From the NCBI RefSeq assembly GCF_001043115.1, contig NZ_LFME01000028.1:1-64000 (forward strand): a stretch of 64,000 bases of DNA. Reading direction: 5' to 3'. The notes under the pieces are model-generated. The model worked only from the letters and a program-made list of their open reading frames with translations, ran no database searches and was not told the DNA's origin. This document shows positions 21,601-30,274 of this stretch, one piece after another. Each line of letters begins with the position of its first letter. Within the stretch, counting starts at the first letter, position 1. The translations under genes and the position numbers were made by a program. This DNA comes from Xanthomonas sp. NCPPB 1128. Lineage in GTDB: Bacteria > Pseudomonadota > Gammaproteobacteria > Xanthomonadales > Xanthomonadaceae.

Positions 21601-24600
21601 ATGAACCGCATCGTCGATCCGCGTCCGTCGTCCTCCCTTGCCGCAGCGACCACCGACGGTGTGGATGCCGGCTACACCCTGGAAGACAAGTACACCCGCA
21701 CCGATGGCCGCATCTATCTGTCCGGGGTGCAGGCGCTGGTGCGGCTGCCGCTGATGCAGCAGTTGCGCGACCGCGCCGCAGGACTGAACACCGGCGGCTT
21801 CGTCAGCGGCTACCGCGGCAGCCCGCTGGGCGGCTTCGACCTGGAACTGTGGCGCGCGCGCAAGCATCTGGACGCGGCCAAGGTGGTGTTCAAGCCCGGA
21901 CTCAACGAGGACCTGGGCGCGACCATGGTCTGGGGCACGCAGCAGACCAATCTGTTCCCCGGCGCGCGCGTGGATGGCGTGTACGCCATGTGGTACGGCA
22001 AGGGCCCGGGCGTGGACCGCTGCGGCGACGTGTTCAAGCACGGCAACGCCGCCGGCACCTCGCGCCACGGCGGCGTGCTGGCGCTGGCCGCCGACGACCA
22101 CGCCTGCCGCAGCTCGACCTTGCCGCACGGCTCGGAGGACGAGTTCGTCAGCGCGATGATGCCGGTGCTCAACCCGGCCGGGGTGCAGGACATCCTCGAC
22201 ATGGGCCTGCTCGGCTGGGCGATGAGCCGCTACACCGGGCGCTGGATCGGCTTCAAGACCATCGCCGAGACGGTGGAATCCTCGGCCTCGGTGCAGGTGG
22301 ATCCGTTCGCGCGGCAAATCGTATTGCCCGAGGATTTCGACCTGCCGCCGGGCGGCCTCAACATCCGCTGGCCGGATCCGCCGCTGGACCAGGAAATGCG
22401 CCTGCATCGCTACGCGGTGCGCGCCGCGCAGGCTTTCGCCCGCGCCAACGGCATCGATCGCACGGTGATGGACGCGCCGCAGGCGCGGCTGGGCATCGTC
22501 ACCACCGGCAAGAGCTACCTGGACGTGCTGCAGGCGCTGGAATACCTGGGCCTGGATGCGGAGGCCTGCGCGCGCATCGGCATCCGCGTGTACAAGGTCG
22601 GCATGACCTGGCCGCTGGAGCCGCTGGGCATCGCCGCGTTCGCGCGCGGGCTGCAGGACATCGTGGTGGTGGAGGAGAAGAAGGCCTTCATCGAGCGGCA
22701 GATGAAGGAGCAGTTCTACAACTGGCCGGCCAGCGCCGGCCCACGCCCGAGCATCGTCGGCAAGTACGACGAGGCCGGCGAATGGATCCTGCCGTCCACC
22801 GGCGAGCTGACCCCGGCCACCATCGCCGGGGTGATCGGCCAGCGCATCCTGCGCCTGACGCAGTCCGAGGCGCTCGACACCGAATCGATCGAACAGCGGC
22901 TGCGCTGGATGGAGGCCAAGGAAGCGGAGATGGCGCTGCCGCGCGCCAACTTCCCGCGCGTGCCGCACTACTGCTCCGGCTGCCCGCACAACACCTCCAC
23001 GGTGGTGCCGGAGGGCTCGCGCGCGCTCGGCGGCATCGGCTGCCACTACATGGTGACGTGGATGGACCGCGCCACCGACACCTTCACCCACATGGGCGGC
23101 GAAGGCGTCACCTGGGCCGGGCAGGCACCGTTCACCGACACCCCGCACGTGTTCCAGAACCTGGGCGACGGCACCTATTTCCACAGCGGCTCGCTGGCGA
23201 TCCGCCAGTCGATCGCGGCCGGCGTCAACATCACCTACAAGATCCTCTACAACGACGCGGTGGCGATGACCGGCGGACAGCCGGTGGACGGCACCCTCAG
23301 CGTGCCCGACATCGCCCGGCAGATGCGTGCCGAAGGCGTGCACACCATCGCCCTGGTCAGCGACGACATCGGCAAGTGGACGCGGCGCCGCGAGCTGTTC
23401 CCCAGCGACGTGGAGTTCCACGACCGCGGCGAACTGGACGCGGTGCAGCGGCGCCTGCGCGAGGTCAAGGGCACCAGCGTGCTGATCTACGACCAGACCT
23501 GCGCCACCGAGAAGCGGCGCCGGCGCAAGCGCGGCAAGCTGCCCGATCCGCCCAAGCGCGTGCTGGTCAACTCGCTGGTCTGCGAAGGCTGCGGCGACTG
23601 CGGCGAGAAGAGCTTCTGTGTGTCGGTGCTGCCGAAGGAGACCGAGTACGGACGCAAGCGCCAGATCGACCAGTCCAGCTGCAACAAGGACTACTCCTGC
23701 GTGTCCGGGTTCTGCCCCAGCTTCGTCACCGTGCACGGCGGACAGCCGCGCAAGGGCCGCAAGGCCGACGCCGCGGCGCTGCTCGAGCAGCTGCCGGCAC
23801 CGACCTTCCGCAGCGACCTGAGCCAGCCCTGGAACATCCTCATCACCGGCGTCGGCGGCACCGGCGTGGTCACCATCGGCGCGCTGCTGGGCATGGCCGG
23901 ACACCTGGAGGGCAAGGGCGCCAGCGTGCTCGACCAGACCGGCCTGGCGCAGAAGGGCGGCGCGGTCACCACGCACATCCGCATTGCGCGGCAGCCCGAA
24001 GACCTGCACGCGGTGCGCATCGCCGCCGGCGAGGCCGACCTGGTGCTGGGTTGCGACATGGTGGTGGTCAACGACTACTGGGCGCTGTCGAAGGTGCGTG
24101 GCGATCGCTCGCAGGTGGTCCTGAACAGCTACGAGGCGATGCCCGGCACCTTCACCACGCACCCGGACATGCAGTTCCCGGCCGCCGAGATCATTGCCGG
24201 CGTGCGCCTGGCGCTGGGTGGCCGCGATCCACTGTTGCTCGACGCCACCCAGCTGGCCACGGCCCTGCTCGGCGACGCCATCGCCAGCAACCTGTTCATG
24301 CTCGGCTACGCCTGGCAGCAGGGCCTGGTGCCGCTGTCGCATGCGGCGCTGATGCGTGCGATCGAGCTCAATGGCGCAGCGGTGGCGATGAACCAGCAGG
24401 CCTTCGCCTGGGGACGCCTGGCGGCGCTGGACCTGCCGGCGGTGCGGCGCGCGGCCGGTCTCACCGATCCGGCCGCGGACGAGCGCGAACGCCAGGCCCT
24501 GGGCCTGCAGCAACTGCCGCCGGGCGAGTGGGAAGGCCACGAGGCCGGCGCCAGCGCCGCGCCGCGCAATCCGTCCAATCCGCGTCCGGCGCGCGAGCTG

Positions 24601-25323
24601 CCCGCCGCCGCCGAGAGCGGCGATGCCGGGCACGCGCCGCTGGACGACAGCCGCCTGTCGCGCTCGCTGCACGAGCTGATCGCGCGCCGCCATGCCTTCC
24701 TGGTCGATTACCAGGATGCCGCTTACGCCGCGCGCTACACCGCACTGGTGGAACGCGTGCGCGCCGCCGAGCAACGCGTCGCCCCCGCCTCGACCGCGCT
24801 GACCGAAGCGGTGGCGCGCTATGCGTTCAAGCTGATGGCCTACAAGGACGAGTACGAGGTGGCGCGGCTGTACACCAGCGGTGCGTTCGCCCAGCAGTTG
24901 CAGGCGCAGTTCGAAGGCGACTACCGCCTGCGCTTCCACCTGGCACCGCCGCTGCTGGCGAAGAAGGACGCGCAGGGCCGGCTGCTTAAGCGCGAATACG
25001 GCCCGTGGATGTTCACCGCGTTCAAGTGGCTGGCCAAGCTGCGACGCCTGCGTGGCAGTACCTTCGACGTGTTCGGCTACAGCGCCGAGCGCCGCGGCGA
25101 ACGGCAGTTGATCGCCGACTACGTCGCCACCGTGGACGAACTGCTGCAGCGGCTGCAGGCGGACAACCTGGCCCTGGCGGTGCAGATCGCCAGCATCCCG
25201 GAACACATCCGCGGCTACGGCCACGTCAAGGAAACGCACCTGCACGAGGCCAAGCAACGCGAAGCGCGGCTGCTGGCGACCTGGCGCAATCCGAAGGCGC
25301 TGCATATCGTGCAGGCGGCCTGA
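21601..25323 (+). CDS. Indolepyruvate ferredoxin oxidoreductase (fused)
   Basis: The 1240-residue protein is the fused alpha-beta-gamma type of 2-ketoacid:ferredoxin oxidoreductase, which decarboxylates aryl pyruvates from amino-acid breakdown to aryl-acetyl-CoA. The order is an N-terminal pyrimidine-binding region, a TPP-binding region (HYCSGCPHNTST, then GGIGCHYMVTWMD), a cysteine cluster (CEGCGDCG ... CNKDYSCVSGFC), and a C-terminal gamma domain (GVGGTGVVTIGALLGMAGHLEGKG). A proteobacterial C-terminal extension follows. Length and motifs are complete. ATG 21601 directly precedes the conserved block. It is monocistronic, divergent from a TPR gene. Confidence 0.93.
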   Translation: MNRIVDPRPSSSLAAATTDGVDAGYTLEDKYTRTDGRIYLSGVQALVRLPLMQQLRDRAAGLNTGGFVSGYRGSPLGGFDLELWRARKHLDAAKVVFKPGLNEDLGATMVWGTQQTNLFPGARVDGVYAMWYGKGPGVDRCGDVFKHGNAAGTSRHGGVLALAADDHACRSSTLPHGSEDEFVSAMMPVLNPAGVQDILDMGLLGWAMSRYTGRWIGFKTIAETVESSASVQVDPFARQIVLPEDFDLPPGGLNIRWPDPPLDQEMRLHRYAVRAAQAFARANGIDRTVMDAPQARLGIVTTGKSYLDVLQALEYLGLDAEACARIGIRVYKVGMTWPLEPLGIAAFARGLQDIVVVEEKKAFIERQMKEQFYNWPASAGPRPSIVGKYDEAGEWILPSTGELTPATIAGVIGQRILRLTQSEALDTESIEQRLRWMEAKEAEMALPRANFPRVPHYCSGCPHNTSTVVPEGSRALGGIGCHYMVTWMDRATDTFTHMGGEGVTWAGQAPFTDTPHVFQNLGDGTYFHSGSLAIRQSIAAGVNITYKILYNDAVAMTGGQPVDGTLSVPDIARQMRAEGVHTIALVSDDIGKWTRRRELFPSDVEFHDRGELDAVQRRLREVKGTSVLIYDQTCATEKRRRRKRGKLPDPPKRVLVNSLVCEGCGDCGEKSFCVSVLPKETEYGRKRQIDQSSCNKDYSCVSGFCPSFVTVHGGQPRKGRKADAAALLEQLPAPTFRSDLSQPWNILITGVGGTGVVTIGALLGMAGHLEGKGASVLDQTGLAQKGGAVTTHIRIARQPEDLHAVRIAAGEADLVLGCDMVVVNDYWALSKVRGDRSQVVLNSYEAMPGTFTTHPDMQFPAAEIIAGVRLALGGRDPLLLDATQLATALLGDAIASNLFMLGYAWQQGLVPLSHAALMRAIELNGAAVAMNQQAFAWGRLAALDLPAVRRAAGLTDPAADERERQALGLQQLPPGEWEGHEAGASAAPRNPSNPRPARELPAAAESGDAGHAPLDDSRLSRSLHELIARRHAFLVDYQDAAYAARYTALVERVRAAEQRVAPASTALTEAVARYAFKLMAYKDEYEVARLYTSGAFAQQLQAQFEGDYRLRFHLAPPLLAKKDAQGRLLKREYGPWMFTAFKWLAKLRRLRGSTFDVFGYSAERRGERQLIADYVATVDELLQRLQADNLALAVQIASIPEHIRGYGHVKETHLHEAKQREARLLATWRNPKALHIVQAA

Positions 25324-25451
25324 GCGGGAGGCGTAGCGCCGCCACCGCGAGGCGGCGGCGCAGTGGCGGCATTGAGGGCGTCCGACGGAACGCGGTGCGA
25401 CCGGCGCCGCGTTTGCGGCCCTCCTGCGTTCCGAGCGTCCGTGCAGCCGCT

Positions 25452-25475
25452 GTAGGAGCGGCTTCAGCCGCGACC
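25452..25475. repeat. GTAGGAGCGGCTTCAGCCGCG palindrome
   Basis: One copy of the short dispersed palindrome GTAGGAGCGGCTTCAGCCGC lies between the oxidoreductase gene and the small membrane protein gene. Other copies are at 19249, 26184, 26324, 44330, 44372, 44531, 44640, 56869 and 56925. Confidence 0.8.
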
Positions 25476-25581
25476 TGATTCCAACGGCAGCATCGCCCAA
25501 GGCGACTGGCCTTGGACACCATTCGCACGTTGCGTGGATCGCCATCGATCCACGGTCGCATCATCATCGAAGGAGCATCGC

Positions 25582-26145
25582 GTGAAGCGCTTGGTCAAAC
25601 TCGCATGCGTGGCGCTCGTGGGCGCCATCCTGCTGTTCTATCTGCTGGCAGAGCACGCCGGCCCCTGGATCATGCCGCGGTTCATCACGATCCGCGTCGT
25701 GGCAGGACCCGATCGGCCGCTCTCCGGCGCGAGGATTCGCGTCCTGCAGGACGTGTGGTCGATCCCGTGCCTGAGATACATGGGGATCTCCGGCGCGAGT
25801 TGCGCATCGGGCAAATGGACGGTCTTCCATGGCCACCTGGATCGCAACGGCGAAGCGCGGGTGTTGGTCTTTCAGGCAGCCGGGCTGCGGGCGGACTCGT
25901 ATATCGCCTGCATCAATGGGAACCAGTACGAGGGCTATTTCGCCTACACCGAGTGGCCGGAGCAACAGGAAGTGCAGCGTCTCACCTTGGACTACAAGCG
26001 CCTGGAGCAGCAACGAACAGGTTGCATGAATGGCTATGGAGAAGAACAGTTAGCGGCGCCGGCGTGGTGGGATGCCGCCTTGAAGGAAGACGCCGATGCC
26101 GCGGTGCAGGACGACGAACAACAGGCATCTGATCCAACCACCTAA
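25582..26145 (+). CDS. Membrane-anchored protein of unknown function
   Basis: I do not recognise this 187-residue protein. It has one N-terminal hydrophobic segment (residues about 5-24, LVKLACVALVGAILLFYLLA) after a short positive start, then a soluble extracytoplasmic part with four cysteines (near VWSIPCLRYM, GASCASG, IACING and TGCMNG) that could form disulfides. The C-terminus is acidic and low-complexity. GTG 25582 is selected because an ideal AAGGAG site sits 7 bp upstream. G+C is somewhat lower than its neighbours. It follows a palindromic repeat and converges on the glycine-zipper gene. Confidence 0.65.
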   Translation: MKRLVKLACVALVGAILLFYLLAEHAGPWIMPRFITIRVVAGPDRPLSGARIRVLQDVWSIPCLRYMGISGASCASGKWTVFHGHLDRNGEARVLVFQAAGLRADSYIACINGNQYEGYFAYTEWPEQQEVQRLTLDYKRLEQQRTGCMNGYGEEQLAAPAWWDAALKEDADAAVQDDEQQASDPTT

Positions 26146-26467
26146 AGCATTCCGCCAGCATCGCTAGATGCGTAGGTAGATCCGTAGGAGCGGACTTCAG
26201 CCGCGACCTGCGATGTCGACCGGCATGAAGATTCAGCATGCGAACGCGGTTTCGCGCGCGTCATCTGTGGAAACGGTTGGATCACGGTGATCGCGATGAT
26301 CCCGATGACCGAAGGATCTGTGCGTCGGGACTGAAGTCCCTCCCACATGTTGGTTCCTGCAATCCCGCAGACGACACAGCGGCCACGCGCACGCGGCCGC
26401 TGTGTCGAAGCGAGACGCGATTCGACCGGCTGCCGGGAGCGGCAACCCGACCGAAGGCGCGTCGAGG
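26146..26467. other. Convergent gap with two palindromic repeats
   Basis: Two copies of the short palindrome family (26184-26207 and, inverted and diverged, 26324-26347) lie between convergent genes. Nothing else in the 320 bp looks like a gene or an RNA. Confidence 0.6.
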
Positions 26468-27250
26468 TCAGACCCGCGGATCAGGCGGATTGCCGCGACC
26501 GGGACGATCATAGCGATCCGAATCGAAGGCTTCGCGCACGGCGGCCTTGGCCTGTGCCCAGCTCAGCCGCGAGCGATCCTTGACGCGTTCCCAGCCGCTT
26601 TCCAGATCCGATTCCAGGCGGTCGTCCCAGACGCGGTCGCGGTAGCGGCTGCGCGCCTGCACGCCGTAGCGGTAGGCCGGGCGGTAATCGTCGTAGCTGC
26701 TGTCGGTATCGCGGTAGTCCACGGTGTCGAAGCGCTCGGCGTAGTAGCGGTCGCTGTCTTCATACGTGCGATAGGTGGTATCGGCGCGCTCCCACGAATC
26801 GCGCGCGGCCAGCCGTGCCTCGTCCCACTCCAGGCGCGAATCGCCACGGCGCGTGCCCCAGTCGCGCGACAACTCGCGTTCGTGTTCGTCCCAGGTGCGC
26901 GAGGGATATTGTTCGCGCGCCTGCAGGCCCAGGCCGTAGGCGGCAGCATAGTCGCGGTCGTAGTTGTAGTCGGCCTTGGCGTAGTCGCGGTTGCGGTACT
27001 CCTCGCGCCAGTACGCGTCCTCGCCGGTGGGGTCGATGCGCTCGGCCACGCCCTTGCCCGCGGCCGCGCCGGCGACCACGCCGACCGCCGCGCCGATCAG
27101 GGTGCCGAGCGGGCCGAACACCGTGCCGGCCAACGCGCCTGCGGCCACACCGCCGGCGGTGCCGCCGATGCCGACCCCGACCGGATGCGAACCCGGGGTG
27201 CCGGAAATCGGGTCGCGATTGAGATCGCGGGATTCGTCGTTGCTATGCAT
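26468..27250 (-). CDS. Glycine-zipper protein with duplicated Tyr/Arg-rich repeat
   Basis: The 260-residue protein has a Gly/Ala-rich hydrophobic glycine-zipper segment (residues about 25-65, GIGGTAGGVAAGALAG), then two related blocks of about 70-75 residues. The blocks share the pattern Y-G-x-QAR-x-Y-x-x-R-x-WD ... W-x-R and are rich in Tyr, Arg, Asp and Trp. Similar proteins in Xanthomonas and relatives are annotated only as hypothetical and are often stress-linked. No signal peptide is seen. ATG 27250 precedes the conserved MHSNDESRDLN. The duplication is visible directly; the function is unknown. Confidence 0.72.
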   Translation of the reverse strand: MHSNDESRDLNRDPISGTPGSHPVGVGIGGTAGGVAAGALAGTVFGPLGTLIGAAVGVVAGAAAGKGVAERIDPTGEDAYWREEYRNRDYAKADYNYDRDYAAAYGLGLQAREQYPSRTWDEHERELSRDWGTRRGDSRLEWDEARLAARDSWERADTTYRTYEDSDRYYAERFDTVDYRDTDSSYDDYRPAYRYGVQARSRYRDRVWDDRLESDLESGWERVKDRSRLSWAQAKAAVREAFDSDRYDRPGRGNPPDPRV

Positions 27251-27750
27251 GGGAACGCTCCGTCGTGGAAGGGTATGCCGGCGATCTGCGCATATGCAGC
27301 AGCCGGTGTCGGCGCACAGTCGCAAGTCAGCGGTGAATCGGCCGTGGCATTGCGGTGAACCCGCGATGAGGGAGGCAGTGCGCTGCCGTCACCTGGACGC
27401 AACACGTGGCCGTCAGGTCGATGGCCAGGCATCGCCAGACTTGGCAGGTAAGCCCGCAAGGCATGCGATGCAGCGCACTGCACCGGCGTGCCGCGACAGC
27501 GTCGACGTCGCAATCACGTCACTGACGCCCTCAGCTTGGCCATTTCCGATACGTGGTTGCGCAGCGCGGCGTAGCGACGACCTCGGCACTACCGCAACTG
27601 GCACCACACACGTCGCAAGGCGGCGCACCAGGGAACGCGAACGGCGTAGGGACGCCACCATGGACAGGTGACGACATGCATGCGCGGCGCATGAGCGCGC
27701 CGAACAGCGTTCGCATGCGCCGACAGCCGCGCGGTCGCGGTCAGTCGTGC
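27251..27750. other. 500-bp region with no supported gene
   Basis: Lower G+C than the flanks and no good coding signal. Short frames on both strands lack ribosome-binding sites and family resemblance. No dispersed repeat or tRNA-like fold was seen. It contains the upstream region of the glycine-zipper gene. Confidence 0.5.
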
Positions 27751-28353
27751 CTAGACGCGGCGCCAGACCAGGCAGCGGTTGTTGGCCGGCATCGCCACGT
27801 CCTCATGCAACGCCAGGCCCTGCGCCAGCGCCAGCGCGTTCACTGCGTCGGCATCGCGGATGCCGCTGGCCGGGTCACGCGCCTTCAGCCACGCATCGAA
27901 GTCGCGGTTGCTGTCGCTGGTGAAGGCCCCGCCGTAATTGAACGGGCCATACACCGCCAGCATGCCGTCGGCGCTGGCGGCCAGCAGTTGGCCGACACCG
28001 GCGAAGAACGCCTGCACCGCGTCCCAGCCCATGATGTGCAAGGTGTTGGAAGTGAACACCGCATCGTAGCCGGTGTGCGGCCACGGCCCTTCGCGCACGT
28101 CCAGCGCTAGCGCCGGCGGCGTGTTGGGCAGGCCCGCCGCCTCCAGCCACTGCGCGATGCCGGGCAGATGCTCGGCGCGCTCGCTGCATTGCCAGGTCAG
28201 GTGTGGCAGCGCCGCTGCGAAGTACACCGCATGCTGGCCGGTGCCGCTGCCGATCTCCAGCACGCGGCGCCGATCGGCGAACTGCCGCTGCAGCACCTGC
28301 AGGATCGGGTCGCGGTTGCGGTCGCAGGACGGGGCGTAGGGTCGATCGCTCAT
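27751..28353 (-). CDS. DUF938 SAM-dependent methyltransferase
   Basis: The 200-residue protein is a class I methyltransferase of the DUF938 group, with the SAM loop VLEIGSGTGQHAVYFA, acidic DVREGPWP, and the post-motif FTSNTLHIMGWDAVQAFF. The start SDRPYAPSCDRNRDPIL is typical for the family. The substrate is unknown. ATG 28353 gives the full family length. It lies 73 bp downstream of the NYN gene on the same strand. Confidence 0.87.
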   Translation of the reverse strand: MSDRPYAPSCDRNRDPILQVLQRQFADRRRVLEIGSGTGQHAVYFAAALPHLTWQCSERAEHLPGIAQWLEAAGLPNTPPALALDVREGPWPHTGYDAVFTSNTLHIMGWDAVQAFFAGVGQLLAASADGMLAVYGPFNYGGAFTSDSNRDFDAWLKARDPASGIRDADAVNALALAQGLALHEDVAMPANNRCLVWRRV

Positions 28354-28426
28354 CGTGTCGTGCACCTGTCTGCGCTGGGCAGTGCCGCCGCGCCATGCAA
28401 CGGCGTAAGCGGCGACGGCAGCCGGC

Positions 28427-29254
28427 TCATCCGCGCGAGCGCACGAAGATGCGCTTGCCGCCACCCTCGTTGCCGCGCTCCTCCAGTTCGAAGTGCGCCG
28501 ACAACCGGCGCAGCAGGTCGCTGAGCTTCTTGTGCCCGTACAGGCGCGGATCGAAATCCGGACGCACCTTGTTCAGATAGCTGCCGACGCTGCCCAACCC
28601 TGCCCAGCCCTGGTCGTCGGAGGCTTCCTCGATGGCCTGCCGCAGCAGGGTCAGTGGCGCCGCCGCCTTGGTCTCGGTCGGCGCCGGCGCCAGCTCCGGT
28701 TTGGCCGGTGTCGCAGCCGGCTTCTTGCGGCCCTTGGCGGCCGGTTTGGCCGCGGCGGCGGCGGGCTTGATTGGCTCGGCTGCGCTGGCCTCGCTGCGCA
28801 GCACTTCGGTGTAGATGAACTTGTCGCAGGCCTGCACGAACGCATCCGGGGTCTTGCGCTCGCCGAAGCCGTACACCGTCGGCCCTTCCTCGCGCAGGCG
28901 CTGCGCCAGGCGAGTGAAGTCGCTGTCGCTGGAGACCAGGCAGAAGCCGTCGAAGCGGCCGGTGTAGAGCAGGTCCATCGCGTCGATGATCAGCGAGCTG
29001 TCGGTGGCGTTCTTGCCGCTGGTGTAGGCGAACTGCTGCACCGGGCTGATCGAGTGCTTCAGCAGCGCCTGCTTCCACTGGGTCATGCGCGTGCTGGTGA
29101 AATCGCCGTAGATGCGCTTGACGCTGGCCAGACCGTACTTGGCGACCTCGGCGAGCAGGCCTTCGATCACCGACGGCTGCGCGTTATCGGCGTCGATCAG
29201 CACTGCCAGCCGCGGCTGGTCGTCGTCGCTGTCGGAACGGTGGCGGGTTTTCAT
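28427..29254 (-). CDS. NYN-domain ribonuclease-like protein with OST-HTH/LOTUS domain
   Basis: The 275-residue protein has an N-terminal NYN (LabA/DUF88) PIN-like nuclease domain with acidic residues in VLIDADNAQ, IIDAMDLL and VSSDSDFTRLAQ. A Lys/Ala/Pro linker (about residues 155-205) and a C-terminal OST-HTH/LOTUS RNA-binding domain (GWAGLGSVGSYLNKVRPDFDPRLYGHKKLSDLL) follow. This architecture suggests RNA cleavage or RNA-quality control; the targets are unknown. ATG 29254 (MKTRHRS) is used; ATG upstream at MPQVHA is possible. Confidence 0.87.
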   Translation of the reverse strand: MKTRHRSDSDDDQPRLAVLIDADNAQPSVIEGLLAEVAKYGLASVKRIYGDFTSTRMTQWKQALLKHSISPVQQFAYTSGKNATDSSLIIDAMDLLYTGRFDGFCLVSSDSDFTRLAQRLREEGPTVYGFGERKTPDAFVQACDKFIYTEVLRSEASAAEPIKPAAAAAKPAAKGRKKPAATPAKPELAPAPTETKAAAPLTLLRQAIEEASDDQGWAGLGSVGSYLNKVRPDFDPRLYGHKKLSDLLRRLSAHFELEERGNEGGGKRIFVRSRG

Positions 29255-29338
29255 GGCGTGCACCTGCGGCATAGAAAGATCTGGAGAGGCATGGCGGCGG
29301 CCACCACTGTGCCAGCGCAACGCGGCGACCGCCATGGC

Positions 29339-30154
29339 TCAGCGCCCTGCCGGCAACGCCTCGTAGGCCTGGCGCACCGCCGCTTCGCCATAGCGGCGTT
29401 CCAGCCGGCGCACGATGAAGTGACCGCGCGCCATCGCCTGGAAGTGCGAGATGAACACCGTGTTGAGCAGCGCGCCACTGGCCGCGCCGACCAGCGGCAC
29501 CGCCTGCGCCGCCAGCTTCTCGCTGACCGTGACCGAGAACTTGGCGGCGATGCGCGACAGCAGCGACACCAGCACCGCCGCGCCCTTGCTGCCCAGGCCA
29601 TGCGCGGCGATGTACTGCGCGGCGGCGCTGAGTTGCTGCGCCATCGCCGCGCGCACCGCGAAGTAGCCCGATTCGCTGCCGTCGTCGCGGTGGCTGCGGC
29701 CGCCGTGCGCCAGCACCTCCAGGCAGGCCAGGGCGGTGGCCGGATCGTCCAGACGCTCGCCTTCGGCGCGGGCGATGTCGGCGATGGAGCGCAGCATGAG
29801 GGTGGTGGTCAGCGGCAATTCCACCACCAGCCCGGGCAGGCCGAAGAAGCCGCCGGCGGCACCGGTCGCCGCCACCGCGGCGCCGTGCAGGCGCGGCCGC
29901 GCACGCTCCGGCGCCTGCCCACGCAGGGTCAGCAGCGCCGAGCGCAACGCCACCCGCAGCGCGCGCTGGCTGACCGCATCGATGCGTGAGGACAGCATCT
30001 TCGGCATGCGCTTGCTGATCAGCGCCTCGATCGGCGCGCCCACCGCATTGGCGATCTTCGCCGCCAGGCCGGGGTGTTCCAGCAGCGCGCGCGCCTGGGC
30101 CAGGTCGCGGTGGTCGGCGGCATCCATCACGGGGACGGGCAATAGCGAGGTCAT
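29339..30154 (-). CDS. EcsC family protein
   Basis: The 271-residue product matches EcsC-family proteins, which accompany or resemble the Bacillus EcsC protein and whose biochemical role is unclear. Family marks are the central GAAGGFFGLPGLVVELPLTTTLMLRSIADIAR and the C-terminal VPLVGAASGALLNTVFISHFQ, both amphipathic or hydrophobic and likely membrane-interacting. ATG 30154 begins MTSLLPVPVMD. It lies between the MFS carrier and the NYN gene, all on the minus strand with gaps of 84 to 120 bp. Confidence 0.83.
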   Translation of the reverse strand: MTSLLPVPVMDAADHRDLAQARALLEHPGLAAKIANAVGAPIEALISKRMPKMLSSRIDAVSQRALRVALRSALLTLRGQAPERARPRLHGAAVAATGAAGGFFGLPGLVVELPLTTTLMLRSIADIARAEGERLDDPATALACLEVLAHGGRSHRDDGSESGYFAVRAAMAQQLSAAAQYIAAHGLGSKGAAVLVSLLSRIAAKFSVTVSEKLAAQAVPLVGAASGALLNTVFISHFQAMARGHFIVRRLERRYGEAAVRQAYEALPAGR

Positions 30155-30274
30155 GGCCGAAGCTCGTGGCGAGGGAGGCGACAGCATGCACCGGGCGGCC
30201 GCGGCATGGTGTCGAGGGCCGATGACCGGTGCGGGACGTTCAGCCATCGCGCGCCCGTGCGCCCAGGGCCAGCC

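Noticed and set aside
20416-25545. 1709-residue open frame antisense to the indolepyruvate oxidoreductase
   Set aside because: Shadow frame: low-complexity translation, no start context, and the plus strand has complete TPP and cysteine motifs.
27251-27750. Small genes on either strand
   Set aside because: Candidate frames of 60-185 codons lack ribosome-binding sites and known families; composition resembles non-coding sequence.
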